Assembly (NCBI GenBank): GCA_017536625.1
Contig: JAFXGY010000040.1
Span: forward strand, 1 to 58,982
DNA from: Oscillospiraceae bacterium
Lineage (GTDB): Bacteria; Bacillota; Clostridia; Oscillospirales; Ruminococcaceae
Direction of reading: 5' to 3'
Length of the DNA: 58,982 bases
The notes beneath the pieces are model-generated. The model had not been told where the DNA came from and did no database searches. It saw only the letters and a program-made list of their open reading frames with translations. Shown in pieces: positions 47,504 through 56,223 of this stretch (its first letter is position 1; every line of letters begins with the position of its first letter). The position numbers and the translations under genes are program-made.

Positions 47504-47540
47504 GCCTTCGTTACGGATAAAACGGAGGTTTTTTTATTTT

Positions 47541-48458
47541 ATGATGTATGTTTTTCTCATCATCGGCTTCATTCTTCTTATCAAGGGTGCGGATTTCTTT
47601 GTTGACGGTGCTTCTTCCGTCGCAAAACTTCTGAAGGTTCCGTCGGTAATAATCGGTCTTACCATAGTAGCCATGGGAACAAGCGCACCGGAAGCGGCAG
47701 TCAGCATTTCCGCGGGTATTGCGGGAAGCAGCGATATCGCTCTCAGCAACGTAATCGGTTCCAATATTTTCAATCTTCTGATCGTTGTGGGCGTTTCCGC
47801 AATCATCTGCCCCATGACGACGGAAAAAGTAATTATGCGGCGCGATATCTGGTGGAGCCTTGGCGCAACGGTTGCGGTTCTTATCATGATGATCGATATG
47901 AAAGTTTCCAACATCGAAGGTATTCTTCTTCTCATCGGTATGGTTGCCTATATTGTTGTTCTTATTCGTGCGGCAAAGAAAAACCGCGACGAAGGCGATG
48001 AAGTCAAGGCCATGTCCCCGATAAAAAGCGTTCTTTTCATAATCGGCGGCCTTGCGGCAATCGTTTTCGGCGGCGACCTTGTTGTTGATTCAGCCTGCGA
48101 TATAGCCGCAGCATTCGGCATGAGCGAAGCCCTTATCGGCCTTACCATTGTTGCAATGGGAACTTCCCTTCCGGAACTTGTAACTTCCGTTGTGGCCGCA
48201 AGAAAAGGTGACAGCGGCCTTGCGCTCGGAAACGTAATCGGTTCCAACATTTTCAATCTGCTCTTCATCCTCGGTGCGGCTTCCGCTCTTACAAGCATCA
48301 ACGTCGCTTCCGAACTCTTCATTGATACCGGAATCCTTATTGCTGTAACTCTTATGATGTATTTCCTTTGCCGTTCCAAAGAAAAAACCAGCAGAACCGA
48401 AGGTATAATCTGCGTATTGACTTATGCCGCATATATGGCGTATATTATTCTCAGATAA
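47541..48458 (+). CDS. CaCA-family cation exchanger (YrbG-like), likely manganese or calcium efflux
   Basis: The 305-residue protein has ten or so helices in two inverted alpha repeats: IVAMGTSAPEAAVSISAG with NVIGSNIFNLLIV, and IVAMGTSLPELVTSVVAA with NVIGSNIFNLLFI. CaCA proteins exchange Ca(II), and in some cases Mn(II), against Na or H. The yybP-ykoY riboswitch ahead of it indicates Mn(II) control, so Mn efflux is a fair inference. CGGAGG precedes the ATG. Confidence 0.9.
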   Translation: MMYVFLIIGFILLIKGADFFVDGASSVAKLLKVPSVIIGLTIVAMGTSAPEAAVSISAGIAGSSDIALSNVIGSNIFNLLIVVGVSAIICPMTTEKVIMRRDIWWSLGATVAVLIMMIDMKVSNIEGILLLIGMVAYIVVLIRAAKKNRDEGDEVKAMSPIKSVLFIIGGLAAIVFGGDLVVDSACDIAAAFGMSEALIGLTIVAMGTSLPELVTSVVAARKGDSGLALGNVIGSNIFNLLFILGAASALTSINVASELFIDTGILIAVTLMMYFLCRSKEKTSRTEGIICVLTYAAYMAYIILR

Positions 48459-48482
48459 AAAATCGAAAGGCCGGAAATAACT

Positions 48483-48749
48483 TTGGAAAAATATGAAGTT
48501 TATTATAAAGATGTTCTTATCGGATATCTTTCTGTAAATTCTGAATATAAATATTGCTATGAACCGGTTTTTGAGGGCGTTGAAAAGGTGAAGGATACTG
48601 CCTGCCTTTTAAAGGTTATGGAAAACGGAACGAAAGGAATTTTTGGGGAACCGATTCCGTTCTTTCAGGAACGATTGCGCTATATGAAGCTCTGGAAGCT
48701 GGGAGTAATTAATTATCAGACGGATAATTTTGTAATCAAAAGAATTTAA
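48483..48749 (+). CDS. Small hypothetical protein
   Basis: The 88-residue product begins MEKYEVYYKDVLIGYLSVNS and has FEGVEKVKDTACLLKVMENG. No family is assigned; the N-terminal beta pair resembles HipA-like or YopX-like small domains but without motifs. The start is a TTG at 48483 with only a distant GAAAGG; translation is possible but weak. It may be the end of the CaCA transcript, with a terminator behind it. Confidence 0.55.
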   Translation: MEKYEVYYKDVLIGYLSVNSEYKYCYEPVFEGVEKVKDTACLLKVMENGTKGIFGEPIPFFQERLRYMKLWKLGVINYQTDNFVIKRI

Positions 48750-48780
48750 AAAAATGCACCGCATTGCGGTGCATTTTTTT
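48748..48780. terminator. Terminator behind the small hypothetical gene
   Basis: AAAAAAATGCACCGC and GCGGTGCATTTTTTT form a strong stem with runs on both sides. Confidence 0.88.
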
Positions 48781-48846
48781 AGCTTATTTTTACAGTAAGG
48801 AGAAGAACCATAGATTTTGATGATGGCGGAGAGATTCTTTTAAAAA

Positions 48847-50598
48847 TCAGCTTTCAGCCATCATCTGAAGGTTATAATAAACGCCTTTTTTCGCCATAAG
48901 TTCTTCATGGTTTCCGTGCTCAACAATGCCCTCGTCATTGAGCACCAAAATGGTTTTTGCGTTTCGAATGGTGCTCAAACGGTGCGCAATGGTGAAAACC
49001 GTGCGTCCTTCGGAAAGACGTTCAAGGCTCTTCTGAACCATTCTTTCGCTTTCGTTATCAAGTGCGGAAGTGGCTTCGTCAAGAATGAGCACCGCCGGGT
49101 TTTTAAGGAATACTCTTGCGATGGAAATTCGCTGTTTCTGTCCGCCGGAAAGTTTGACTCCGCGTTCACCAACATAAGTATCATATCCTTCATCAAGTGC
49201 GGTGATGAATTCGTGCGCACCCGCAAGCTTTGCGGCTTCAATGACTTCTTCACGGGTTGCGTCGGGTTTTCCGTAAAGAATGTTTTCAAAAATGCTTCCG
49301 CTGAAAAGATAAACGTCCTGCTGAACAACGCCGATGTTGCTGCGAAGGCTTGAAAGAGTAATGCTTCTGATATCCCTTCCGTCAAGAAGTATGCGCCCTT
49401 CCGAAACGTCATAAAATCTCGGAATAAGGTTCGAAAGGGTGGTTTTTCCGCCGCCGGAAGGACCAACAAGGGCGATGTTATCGCCGGGGTTGACGTGAAG
49501 GTCGATTCCGGAAAGAACCTCGTCGTTGGAATCGCTGTACCTGAAAGCAACGTTTTCAAGAACGATGTCGCCGCTTACGTTTTCAATGGGTTTTGCGTCC
49601 GGGGCATCCTTGATTTCCGGTTCGACGTCAATAATTTCATAAAAACGCTCGATTCCGGAAAAGCCCTGCATAAATGTTTCGGTGAATTGGGCAAGACGAG
49701 AAACGGTATTAAGGAGAACGGTGGTATAAAGAAGATATGCCGCATAATCGCCGGGGGTGATTGCTCCGTTCATAAGGAAGATGCCGCCCGCAGCAACAAC
49801 GGAAATATACATGCAGCCGTCAAAAAGACGAATTACGCAATGGAGCTTGCCAAGGGCATTATAAGCCTTTTTCTTTATGCCAAGGAAAATTTCGTTGTTC
49901 TTTTTGAATTTTTCCTTTTCAATTTCCTCGTTGGCAAAGCTCTGAACAACGCGGATTCCAAGAAGGCTGTCTTCAATCTGCGCGTTGATTTCACCGATCT
50001 GGGAACGTTCGGAATAAAAAGCGTGCTGAAGTTCGTGGCGGATTTTGATGACAAAAAATCCAAGAACCGGGATCATCAGATAGATGAAAATTGTAAGCGG
50101 AACGTTGACGCTCATAAGTATGATAAAGGAAGTGACAAATTTTACGATGCCGATAAGAACTTCTTCCGGTGCATGGTGAGAAAATTCCGTAACGTCGAAA
50201 AGGTCTTTGGAAAGCCTTGCCATAAGCTGTCCGACTTTATTGTTGCTGTAAAAGCTGAAGCTTAAATCCTGAAGGTGAGAAAAGAAATCTCTTCTCATAT
50301 CCGCTTCAAGATGTGCGCCCATCATATGGCCGATGTTGACCATAAAATAGTTCGCGGCGGTATCGACCACACGGAGAAGAAGATAGATTCCGGCGATTTC
50401 GATAATCATTTTTACAGAAAGAGCACCGATATCTTCCGTTGCGGCGTTGGTGATGGTTCGTACGATCATCGGGAGCACAAGGTCGCAGACTGTTGTAAGA
50501 ATCGCGCAGAAAAGGTCCAGCGCAAGGGTCGGAAGATAGGGACGGTAATAGGGAAGGAAGCGGCGGAGATATCCGGCCTTACCCATTTTCTTTTCCAT
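48847..50598 (-). CDS. ABC exporter, fused permease and ATPase (MdlB/MsbA type)
   Basis: The 583-residue half-transporter has six membrane helices (about residues 20-310) and an ATPase domain with GPSGGGKTT (Walker A), the Q loop GVVQQDVYLF, KLSGGQKQRISIARV (signature), VLILDEATSALD (Walker B), and the switch histidine AHRLST. It acts as a dimer, probably homodimeric because no partner gene is adjacent. The ATG at 50598 has AAAGGA correctly placed. The substrate is unknown. Confidence 0.94.
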   Translation of the reverse strand: MEKKMGKAGYLRRFLPYYRPYLPTLALDLFCAILTTVCDLVLPMIVRTITNAATEDIGALSVKMIIEIAGIYLLLRVVDTAANYFMVNIGHMMGAHLEADMRRDFFSHLQDLSFSFYSNNKVGQLMARLSKDLFDVTEFSHHAPEEVLIGIVKFVTSFIILMSVNVPLTIFIYLMIPVLGFFVIKIRHELQHAFYSERSQIGEINAQIEDSLLGIRVVQSFANEEIEKEKFKKNNEIFLGIKKKAYNALGKLHCVIRLFDGCMYISVVAAGGIFLMNGAITPGDYAAYLLYTTVLLNTVSRLAQFTETFMQGFSGIERFYEIIDVEPEIKDAPDAKPIENVSGDIVLENVAFRYSDSNDEVLSGIDLHVNPGDNIALVGPSGGGKTTLSNLIPRFYDVSEGRILLDGRDIRSITLSSLRSNIGVVQQDVYLFSGSIFENILYGKPDATREEVIEAAKLAGAHEFITALDEGYDTYVGERGVKLSGGQKQRISIARVFLKNPAVLILDEATSALDNESERMVQKSLERLSEGRTVFTIAHRLSTIRNAKTILVLNDEGIVEHGNHEELMAKKGVYYNLQMMAES

Positions 50599-50613
50599 TT
50601 TTGTCACATCCTT

Positions 50614-51342
50614 TTATTTGATGATAAAGTTAAGCGCCCCAAGGACGCAAAGATGAGCGGGATAAAATCCGTAATTAAGCCAGCGGGGAATTTTTATTCC
50701 GGAATCGGTTTTTGCCGAAATTGGAAAAACCGCAAAGGCAGCAAAAAACTGAAGGTCAATGTACCCCGAAATAAAAAATTTGAAAAGCGGCGAAGCAAGC
50801 GAAATTGCAGAGGCGCTTTTGAACATTGCTTTTTCATAAAAGATGAAAAAATACGAAACCAGCATGAAGATAACGCCGTAAGCTCCGTATTCAACGTTCG
50901 GAACAAACGAAATCAAAAGAGCGAGCGCGGTATGCCAATATTTTCTTTTGTCAATTCCGAAAATTCCCCAAAGTCCGAGCATCATGGTGAAGCCGATGTT
51001 GAGCTGAATATCCGCAATTGAAAAAGCATCTGCCGCATCGAGCACCAATGAACTTCCCGGATAAAGCCCGATGCTTTCGGGATAAAAGCAAAAAGTATAT
51101 GGAATCTGCGAAACGAGAGAAAAAGAAAGAAGTCGCAGAAAATATTTTTTAAGATTTCGGGTGTGTATATATCCAAGAACAGCGCAGTAAGCGAAAATCG
51201 GGAATGAAATCCTTCCGATAATTCGCCAAATTATTTGTTCCGGAAAAAAGAGATAGCCGACATGGTCGGCTGTCATGGTTATGAATGCGATTATCTTGAG
51301 AAGGCCGGTATCACTGCTTCCGGCAATTTTTCTGTTATCCAT
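50614..51342 (-). CDS. TraX-family membrane protein
   Basis: The 242-residue protein has GLLKIIAFITMTADHVGYLFFP, shown in part as LKIIAFITMTADHVGYLF, RIIGRISFPIFAYCAVLGY, and later PNVEYGAYGVIFMLVSYF, all typical of TraX-like proteins (acyltransferase-like, with pilin acetylation known for the plasmid TraX). It overlaps mreB by eight bases with no visible ribosome site, so it depends on mreB translation. It is chromosomal here; the link with mreB suggests a role in the cell envelope. Confidence 0.87.
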   Translation of the reverse strand: MDNRKIAGSSDTGLLKIIAFITMTADHVGYLFFPEQIIWRIIGRISFPIFAYCAVLGYIHTRNLKKYFLRLLSFSLVSQIPYTFCFYPESIGLYPGSSLVLDAADAFSIADIQLNIGFTMMLGLWGIFGIDKRKYWHTALALLISFVPNVEYGAYGVIFMLVSYFFIFYEKAMFKSASAISLASPLFKFFISGYIDLQFFAAFAVFPISAKTDSGIKIPRWLNYGFYPAHLCVLGALNFIIK

Positions 51343-52351
51343 GAAGTCTGTTGTTCGCTTCGGAAATGCAGTCGCGAAGATATCCTTCAAGGTTAAAGGA
51401 TTCGCCGGTTCCGATGGCTACGCATTCTTCCGGGTTTTCCGCGACTTCGCATTTAAGGTTAAAGCGCTTTGCAAGATATTTATCAAGCCCGTGAAGCTTT
51501 GCTCCGCCGCCGGTAAGAAGGATTCCGTTGGTTTTAACGTCACCCGCAAGCTCCGGCGGGGTTTTTTCAAAAACTTTCTGAATCGCCGCCGCAAGCTGAT
51601 CCGCAAGGTCATAAAAAATATCGGAAAGTTCTTCCCAATGAAGAGTAACTCTTCCGGGAAGCCCGGTAAGAAGATTGCGGCCTTTTACTTCAAAGGTGCG
51701 GTCATCATCAAAATTCCAGCAGGTGCCGATGTTCTTTTTGACTTCCTCTGCCATTTTTTCGCCGATGAGAAGTCCGTGGCGCAGGCGGACATATTTGATT
51801 ATTTCTTCATCAAAGCGCTGCCCCGCAAGTTTTATGGAATGTTTGCAGACTACGCCGGAAAGGGAAAGCAAAGCAATATCCGAAGTTCCGCCGCCGATAT
51901 CAACAATAAGTCTTCCTTCCGCTTTTGAAATATCAAGTCCTGCTCCCATGGCGGCGGCAACCGGTTCTTCGATAAGAAAAACTTTTCTTGCGCCTGCCGC
52001 AAGGGCAGCGTCAACCACCGCGCGCTGTTCAACGTCGGTTATTATGGAAGGAACGCAGATTGCAACCCTTGGTTTAAGGTAACTGTCGCCGCAGACCTTT
52101 TTAAGGGCATGGCGGATGAGAACATTGGTGAGGTTATAATCGGAAATAACGCCGCCGCCCATGGGGCTCATGGCGGAGATATATCCGGGGGTTCTTCCCA
52201 CCATTTTATAAGCGTTTTCGCCCACGGCAAGAACTTCGCCGGTATCGTTATTGACGGCGACTATGTTCGGTTCGCGAAAAACAACTCCGCGGCCGATTTC
52301 ATAAACTATGATTTTTGTGGTTCCAAGATCTATTCCTATATCAGCAGGCAT
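51335..52351 (-). CDS. mreB: MreB/Mbl actin-like rod-shape protein
   Basis: The 338-residue actin-like ATPase has DIGIDLGTTKIIVYEIGRG (phosphate 1), VDIGGGTSDIALLSLSG (phosphate 2) and ILLTGGGAKLHGLD (adenosine), and family helices such as EEPVAAAMGAGLDI. It is closer to Mbl/MreBH than to a mreBCD-linked MreB, since mreC and mreD are absent here. A promoter lies at 52390-52418. TraX is translated from the same mRNA. Confidence 0.94.
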   Translation of the reverse strand: MPADIGIDLGTTKIIVYEIGRGVVFREPNIVAVNNDTGEVLAVGENAYKMVGRTPGYISAMSPMGGGVISDYNLTNVLIRHALKKVCGDSYLKPRVAICVPSIITDVEQRAVVDAALAAGARKVFLIEEPVAAAMGAGLDISKAEGRLIVDIGGGTSDIALLSLSGVVCKHSIKLAGQRFDEEIIKYVRLRHGLLIGEKMAEEVKKNIGTCWNFDDDRTFEVKGRNLLTGLPGRVTLHWEELSDIFYDLADQLAAAIQKVFEKTPPELAGDVKTNGILLTGGGAKLHGLDKYLAKRFNLKCEVAENPEECVAIGTGESFNLEGYLRDCISEANNRLHG

Positions 52352-52389
52352 TTTTATCCTCCGATTTCTTTATTATATATTATTTATAT

Positions 52390-52418
52390 AGTGTAAATCT
52401 TATTTAAAAGCTTGTCAA
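52390..52418 (-). promoter_or_regulatory. Promoter of mreB
   Basis: Minus-strand TTGACA (52413-52418) and TACACT (52390-52395) with a 17 bp spacer. It lies directly beside the left end of element F. Confidence 0.65.
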
Positions 52419-52429
52419 TAAAATTAATG

Positions 52430-52621
52430 TGAATTATTGTTTAGCTTACTTGCCTCCCCTGTCAAAGGGAGGGGGACCATCGCCATATGGCGATGGTGGA
52501 GGGATTCATTATAGAAATAACGGTAACATATAAATGAATCCCCCAGTCTTTTTTAAACGCAAGCGTTTAAAAAATCCAGCCCCCTTTAACAAGGGGGCAT
52601 TATAGTATAAACACCAACTCA
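52430..52621. repeat. Palindromic MITE-like element, copy F (z-w subfamily)
   Basis: A 192 bp element with left end TGAATTATTGTTTA (52430-52443) and a decayed right end TAAACACCAACTCA (52608-52621). Arms z and w follow the order of copies A and C; AAACGCAAGCGTTT replaces AACCGCAAGCGGTT by paired changes. The outermost TCA is the recD2 stop codon (TGA on the minus strand). Confidence 0.85.
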
Positions 52622-54829
52622 ATCTTTCATCATAAATCTGAGATTGGTGAACCTTCCGCTTTTGCGGTTGTTATCAACCATGGTCATAACCGCCTTTGCG
52701 CTTCCGACTATAACGAGCAGTTTTTTGGCTCTGGTCACCGCGGTATAAAGCAGATTGCGGAAATAAAGCCTGGAATTTGCTTCATAAAGAGGGATTATCA
52801 CCGCTTCGAACTCGCTTCCCTGACTTTTATGAACCGTTACCGCATAAGCATGGTCAAGTTCGTTTGCGCTGTCAAAAGGATATTCCGCAACGCGGTCATC
52901 AAAACGAATGGACATCATTCTTCCGATGGGGTCGATTTTTTCGATGATTCCGATATCGCCGTTAAAAACTCCTCTGCCGATTTCTCCATCGTCCTTCGAC
53001 CAGGTCATATCATAATCGTTGCGGGTCTGCATGACCTTATCGCCTTCGCGGAAAAGATGCCCGCCGTGGCGGAATTCCTTTTTCTTTCCGTCCGCGGGGT
53101 TAAGGCGTTTCTGCAGTTCGATATTAAGGTTCCAGGTTCCCGCTTCACCTCTTTTTCCGGGGCAGAGAACCTGAATATCCCAAAGGGGAGAAAAATTATA
53201 TGCCTTCGGAAGTCGCTTTTCGCAAAGCTGGCAGACAGTCCGGGCACATTCGCTTTCCGTCTGGCGGGGAAGAAAGAAGAAATCATTATCTTTAGATTCA
53301 AGATAAGGATATTCGCCATTCACGATATCATGGGCGTTGGTGACTATCATGCTTTCCGCCGCCTGGCGGAAAATGGTATCCAGCTTTACTGAAGGAAGAA
53401 CGTCGGAACGTATAAGGTCGTGGAGCACGTTTCCTGCCCCGACGGAAGGCAGCTGGTCGCTGTCGCCGACCATAACAAGGCGGCAATGGAAAGGCAGAGC
53501 GCGCAGAAGCGAATCGAAAAGAAGGGAATCCACCATGGACATCTCGTCCACGATAAGGGTATCGCATTTAAGCGGGTTGCGTTCGTTCCGGCGGAAAACC
53601 GGCGAAAGCTCGCTTCCGGAATAATCCACCTCAAGAAGGCGGTGGATGGTTTTTGCTTCGTGCCCGGTAAGTTCCGAAAGCCGCTTTGCGGCTCTTCCGG
53701 TGGGTGCCGCAAGCATAACTTCGTCGCCCTGCTGTTCAAGAAGCTTTATAAGCGCATTAAGGGTTGTGGTTTTTCCGGTGCCGGGTCCGCCGGTAAGGAC
53801 AAAAACATGGTTCTGAACGGCGTTTTTAAGAGCGCGCTTCTGAAGGGAATCATATTCTATGCCAAGTTCTTCCTCAAGAATCTCGATGGATTTATCGAGG
53901 GCGGAAGAAGCGGATTCCGCCGGGCTCATAAGCATCATTTTTATGCGTCCGGCGGCGGTGGTTTCCGCAATGAAAAGCTCCGGAAGATAGATGAATCTTC
54001 TTCCGTTTCTGTAATATTCGTTAAGTTCTTCCCGGAAGATAAGTTCCTCAAGCGCCTGGGACATTTCTTCCGCTTCGCCCAAAAGTCCCGCGGAAGCGGC
54101 AAGAAGGCTTTCTTCCGGAAGGCAGGTGTGTCCGTTATCAAGGTTATGGGCAAGAACATGCTTTATTCCTGCTTTAAGGCGGCGGATATCATTGGGATCG
54201 CCTTTTTTAGTAAAAATCGCGTCAGCATCGGCAAAATCAAGCCCGATATCATGGTCGCAAAGAAGATAGGGGTTTTCCTTTATGTAATCCATGGCGGGAA
54301 CGCCCCATTTTTTCCAGGCACGAACGGCGATTGCCGCCGGAAGACCGAATTCCTGGAGCGCGGTCATAACTTTTCTTGCACCGAAGGCACGCTGGAATTC
54401 AGTATTAATCTCAATCGCCATTTTTTCAGAAACGCCTTTTACCCTGGCAAGTTCCATGGGCGTGTTTTCTATGACGTCAAGGGTATATTCCCCGAACGCT
54501 TCAACAATTCGTTTTGCAAGTGCCGGTCCGACGCCTTTGAAGGAACCGCCGGAAAGATATTTTCTTATTGCTGTGGCAGAAGCCGGCAGACGTCTTTCAC
54601 AAACTTCTGCACGGAACTGGCTTCCATAAGTAGGATGGGACGCGAAATTGCCGGTGAGGGAAACTTCCTCGCCGGCTTCAACTTTTCCGAGCTCGCCCAC
54701 AACCGTGACGAGTTCGCCCTGCATATCAAGATCAAAAACCACAAAACCGCTTTCGGGCTTATAGGCAACTATTCCGTCAACCGTTCCGCTGATGCGTTCC
54801 GGTTCCTGTTTTTCGTTTTTATCGGGCAT
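52619..54829 (-). CDS. recD2: RecD2-type DNA helicase
   Basis: The 736-residue protein has an N-terminal OB-like and helix-hairpin-helix region (FKGVGPALAKRIVEAFG, RVKGVSEKMA) characteristic of RecD2, then a superfamily 1B helicase with GGPGTGKTTTLNAL, VDEMSMVD, VGDSDQLPSVGAG and the late YAVTVHKSQGSEF motif. RecD2 acts in mismatch repair and replication-fork stability without RecBC. Its stop codon lies in the end of element F. Confidence 0.95.
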   Translation of the reverse strand: MPDKNEKQEPERISGTVDGIVAYKPESGFVVFDLDMQGELVTVVGELGKVEAGEEVSLTGNFASHPTYGSQFRAEVCERRLPASATAIRKYLSGGSFKGVGPALAKRIVEAFGEYTLDVIENTPMELARVKGVSEKMAIEINTEFQRAFGARKVMTALQEFGLPAAIAVRAWKKWGVPAMDYIKENPYLLCDHDIGLDFADADAIFTKKGDPNDIRRLKAGIKHVLAHNLDNGHTCLPEESLLAASAGLLGEAEEMSQALEELIFREELNEYYRNGRRFIYLPELFIAETTAAGRIKMMLMSPAESASSALDKSIEILEEELGIEYDSLQKRALKNAVQNHVFVLTGGPGTGKTTTLNALIKLLEQQGDEVMLAAPTGRAAKRLSELTGHEAKTIHRLLEVDYSGSELSPVFRRNERNPLKCDTLIVDEMSMVDSLLFDSLLRALPFHCRLVMVGDSDQLPSVGAGNVLHDLIRSDVLPSVKLDTIFRQAAESMIVTNAHDIVNGEYPYLESKDNDFFFLPRQTESECARTVCQLCEKRLPKAYNFSPLWDIQVLCPGKRGEAGTWNLNIELQKRLNPADGKKKEFRHGGHLFREGDKVMQTRNDYDMTWSKDDGEIGRGVFNGDIGIIEKIDPIGRMMSIRFDDRVAEYPFDSANELDHAYAVTVHKSQGSEFEAVIIPLYEANSRLYFRNLLYTAVTRAKKLLVIVGSAKAVMTMVDNNRKSGRFTNLRFMMKD

Positions 54830-54877
54830 TGGGCAAATCTCCGTCCTTATAATATAAATATATTATAGCGTTTTTTC

Positions 54878-55222
54878 TTACGGATGTAAACCTTCCTTAA
54901 ATAATCGCAAAATTTCGTTTTCGCCCCGGAAAAGGGAACAATCAAGCCTTCTTTCAAGTCTTTCGCAGATGGCAAGCCCGGTTTCGGAAAGTCCTTCGCA
55001 GTCAACAAAAATTTCTCTTTTAAGTCCGGCAGTTTCAGCAAGAAGAAACATCAAAGCCGGTTCAAGTTCTTCTTCCGGGACGGAATCCGCCTTTGCCACA
55101 ACAAAAATTTTGTGTTTTATTTTCTTGCGGAAAGGGTTTTTCAAAAGCCATTCCGCGGCTTCAACCATCCCGATTGCGGCAAAAAAAGTGATTACAAGAA
55201 CGGCAAGAGCATCAAAAAACAT
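54878..55222 (-). CDS. Small membrane-anchored hypothetical protein next to dipicolinate synthase
   Basis: The 114-residue product has one N-terminal membrane helix (FFDALAVLVITFFAAIGMVE) and a soluble tail with KIFVVAKADSVPEEELEPAL and FVDCEGLSETGLAICERL. No family is named. Similar small proteins of this build occur in spore formers, but that memory is not strong. AAAGGAGG precedes the ATG at 55222. It is divergent from dpaA. Confidence 0.65.
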   Translation of the reverse strand: MFFDALAVLVITFFAAIGMVEAAEWLLKNPFRKKIKHKIFVVAKADSVPEEELEPALMFLLAETAGLKREIFVDCEGLSETGLAICERLERRLDCSLFRGENEILRLFKEGLHP

Positions 55223-55283
55223 AGAAAATCCTCCTTTCGGTCGGTAATATTCTATGAAAAATTTCCTGATGGCGTGAATGTAA

Positions 55284-55311
55284 CCCAAAAGGAAAAAAAC
55301 GCATAAAATAT
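55284..55311 (+). promoter_or_regulatory. SigK-type promoter of dpaAB
   Basis: AC at 55284-55285, 17 bp, then CATAAAATA at 55303-55311 match the SigK consensus AC-N16-17-CATANNNTA. Dipicolinate synthase genes are under SigK in Bacillus, so position and consensus agree. Confidence 0.75.
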
Positions 55312-55344
55312 AGCAATCGGAAACACAATGGAGGTTCCAAAGCC

Positions 55345-56223
55345 ATGAAAAAATCGTTTTACATAGCCGGCGGCGACCTTCGCTCGGTCTATCTTGCGAA
55401 GGCTCTGGCAAAAGAAGAAAACGAAGTTTTTGCATTTGCTCTCGAAGGGGCAAATCTTCCGGAAGATATAAAAATGATTGAAAATACAGCAGATTTCAAA
55501 AATGCAGAAAATGTAATTTTTCCGCTCCCTTGCTGTGATGATGAGGGCTTCCTGAAAACAGCTTTTTCAAAAGAAAAGATATCCGCGGAAGAAATAATTG
55601 ATAATATGAAAAAAGGTTCAGTGCTCATGGGCGGGCTTTTGCCGAAAAAGCTTTTTGAAAAAGCGCAGGAAAAGGGAATCGAAGTTTTTGATTATTACCG
55701 CAGGGAGGAATTTGCAGTTCGGAATGCCGCACTTACTGCGGAAGCGGCCGCTGCAATAGTTATGGAAATGCTCAGCGAATCCGTGAGCACCGTTCCGGTG
55801 CTCATCCTTGGCCACGGAAGAATCGGAAGGCTTCTTTCCGCTATTCTGAAGGCTCTTGACGCAAAGGTGACCGTTGCCGCAAGAAGATATTCCGAACTTG
55901 CATGGATCCGTTCCGAAGGGATGAACCCCCTTGAATTTCGGCTTATTGATGAGGAAATCGGGAAATATAAGGTAGTTTTCAATACCGTTCCGGCAATGGT
56001 GCTCAACCGCGAAAGACTCGTGCTCATGGATAAAAGCGCAATCATCATCGATCTTGCTTCCGAACCCTGCGGAACGGATTTCGAGGCTGCAAAAGAGCTT
56101 GGCATAACCGCAAAAAAGGCTCTTGGCCTTCCTGGAAAATTTGCGCCGAAAACCGCCGGAGAAATAGTCCGGGATACGGTGCTCAATATTCTTGAAGAAA
56201 GGGAGGCTTTTTATGGCGAATAA
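55345..56223 (+). CDS. dpaA: Dipicolinate synthase subunit A
   Basis: DpaA with DpaB oxidises dihydrodipicolinate to dipicolinic acid, the calcium chelator of the spore core, in the mother cell. The 292-residue product has an N-terminal NAD-like domain (YIAGGDLRSVYLAKAL) and a second Rossmann fold with VLILGHGRIGRLL, VTVAARRYSELAW, and the conserved DLASEPCGTDFEAA and GLPGKFAPKTAG segments. GGAGG precedes the ATG. It overlaps dpaB by 11 bases. Confidence 0.96.
   Translation: MKKSFYIAGGDLRSVYLAKALAKEENEVFAFALEGANLPEDIKMIENTADFKNAENVIFPLPCCDDEGFLKTAFSKEKISAEEIIDNMKKGSVLMGGLLPKKLFEKAQEKGIEVFDYYRREEFAVRNAALTAEAAAAIVMEMLSESVSTVPVLILGHGRIGRLLSAILKALDAKVTVAARRYSELAWIRSEGMNPLEFRLIDEEIGKYKVVFNTVPAMVLNRERLVLMDKSAIIIDLASEPCGTDFEAAKELGITAKKALGLPGKFAPKTAGEIVRDTVLNILEEREAFYGE

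Noticed and set aside
50614-51342. TraX gene as evidence of a conjugative element
   Set aside because: TraX homologues are common chromosomal genes in Firmicutes and no other transfer gene is nearby; here it is coupled to mreB.
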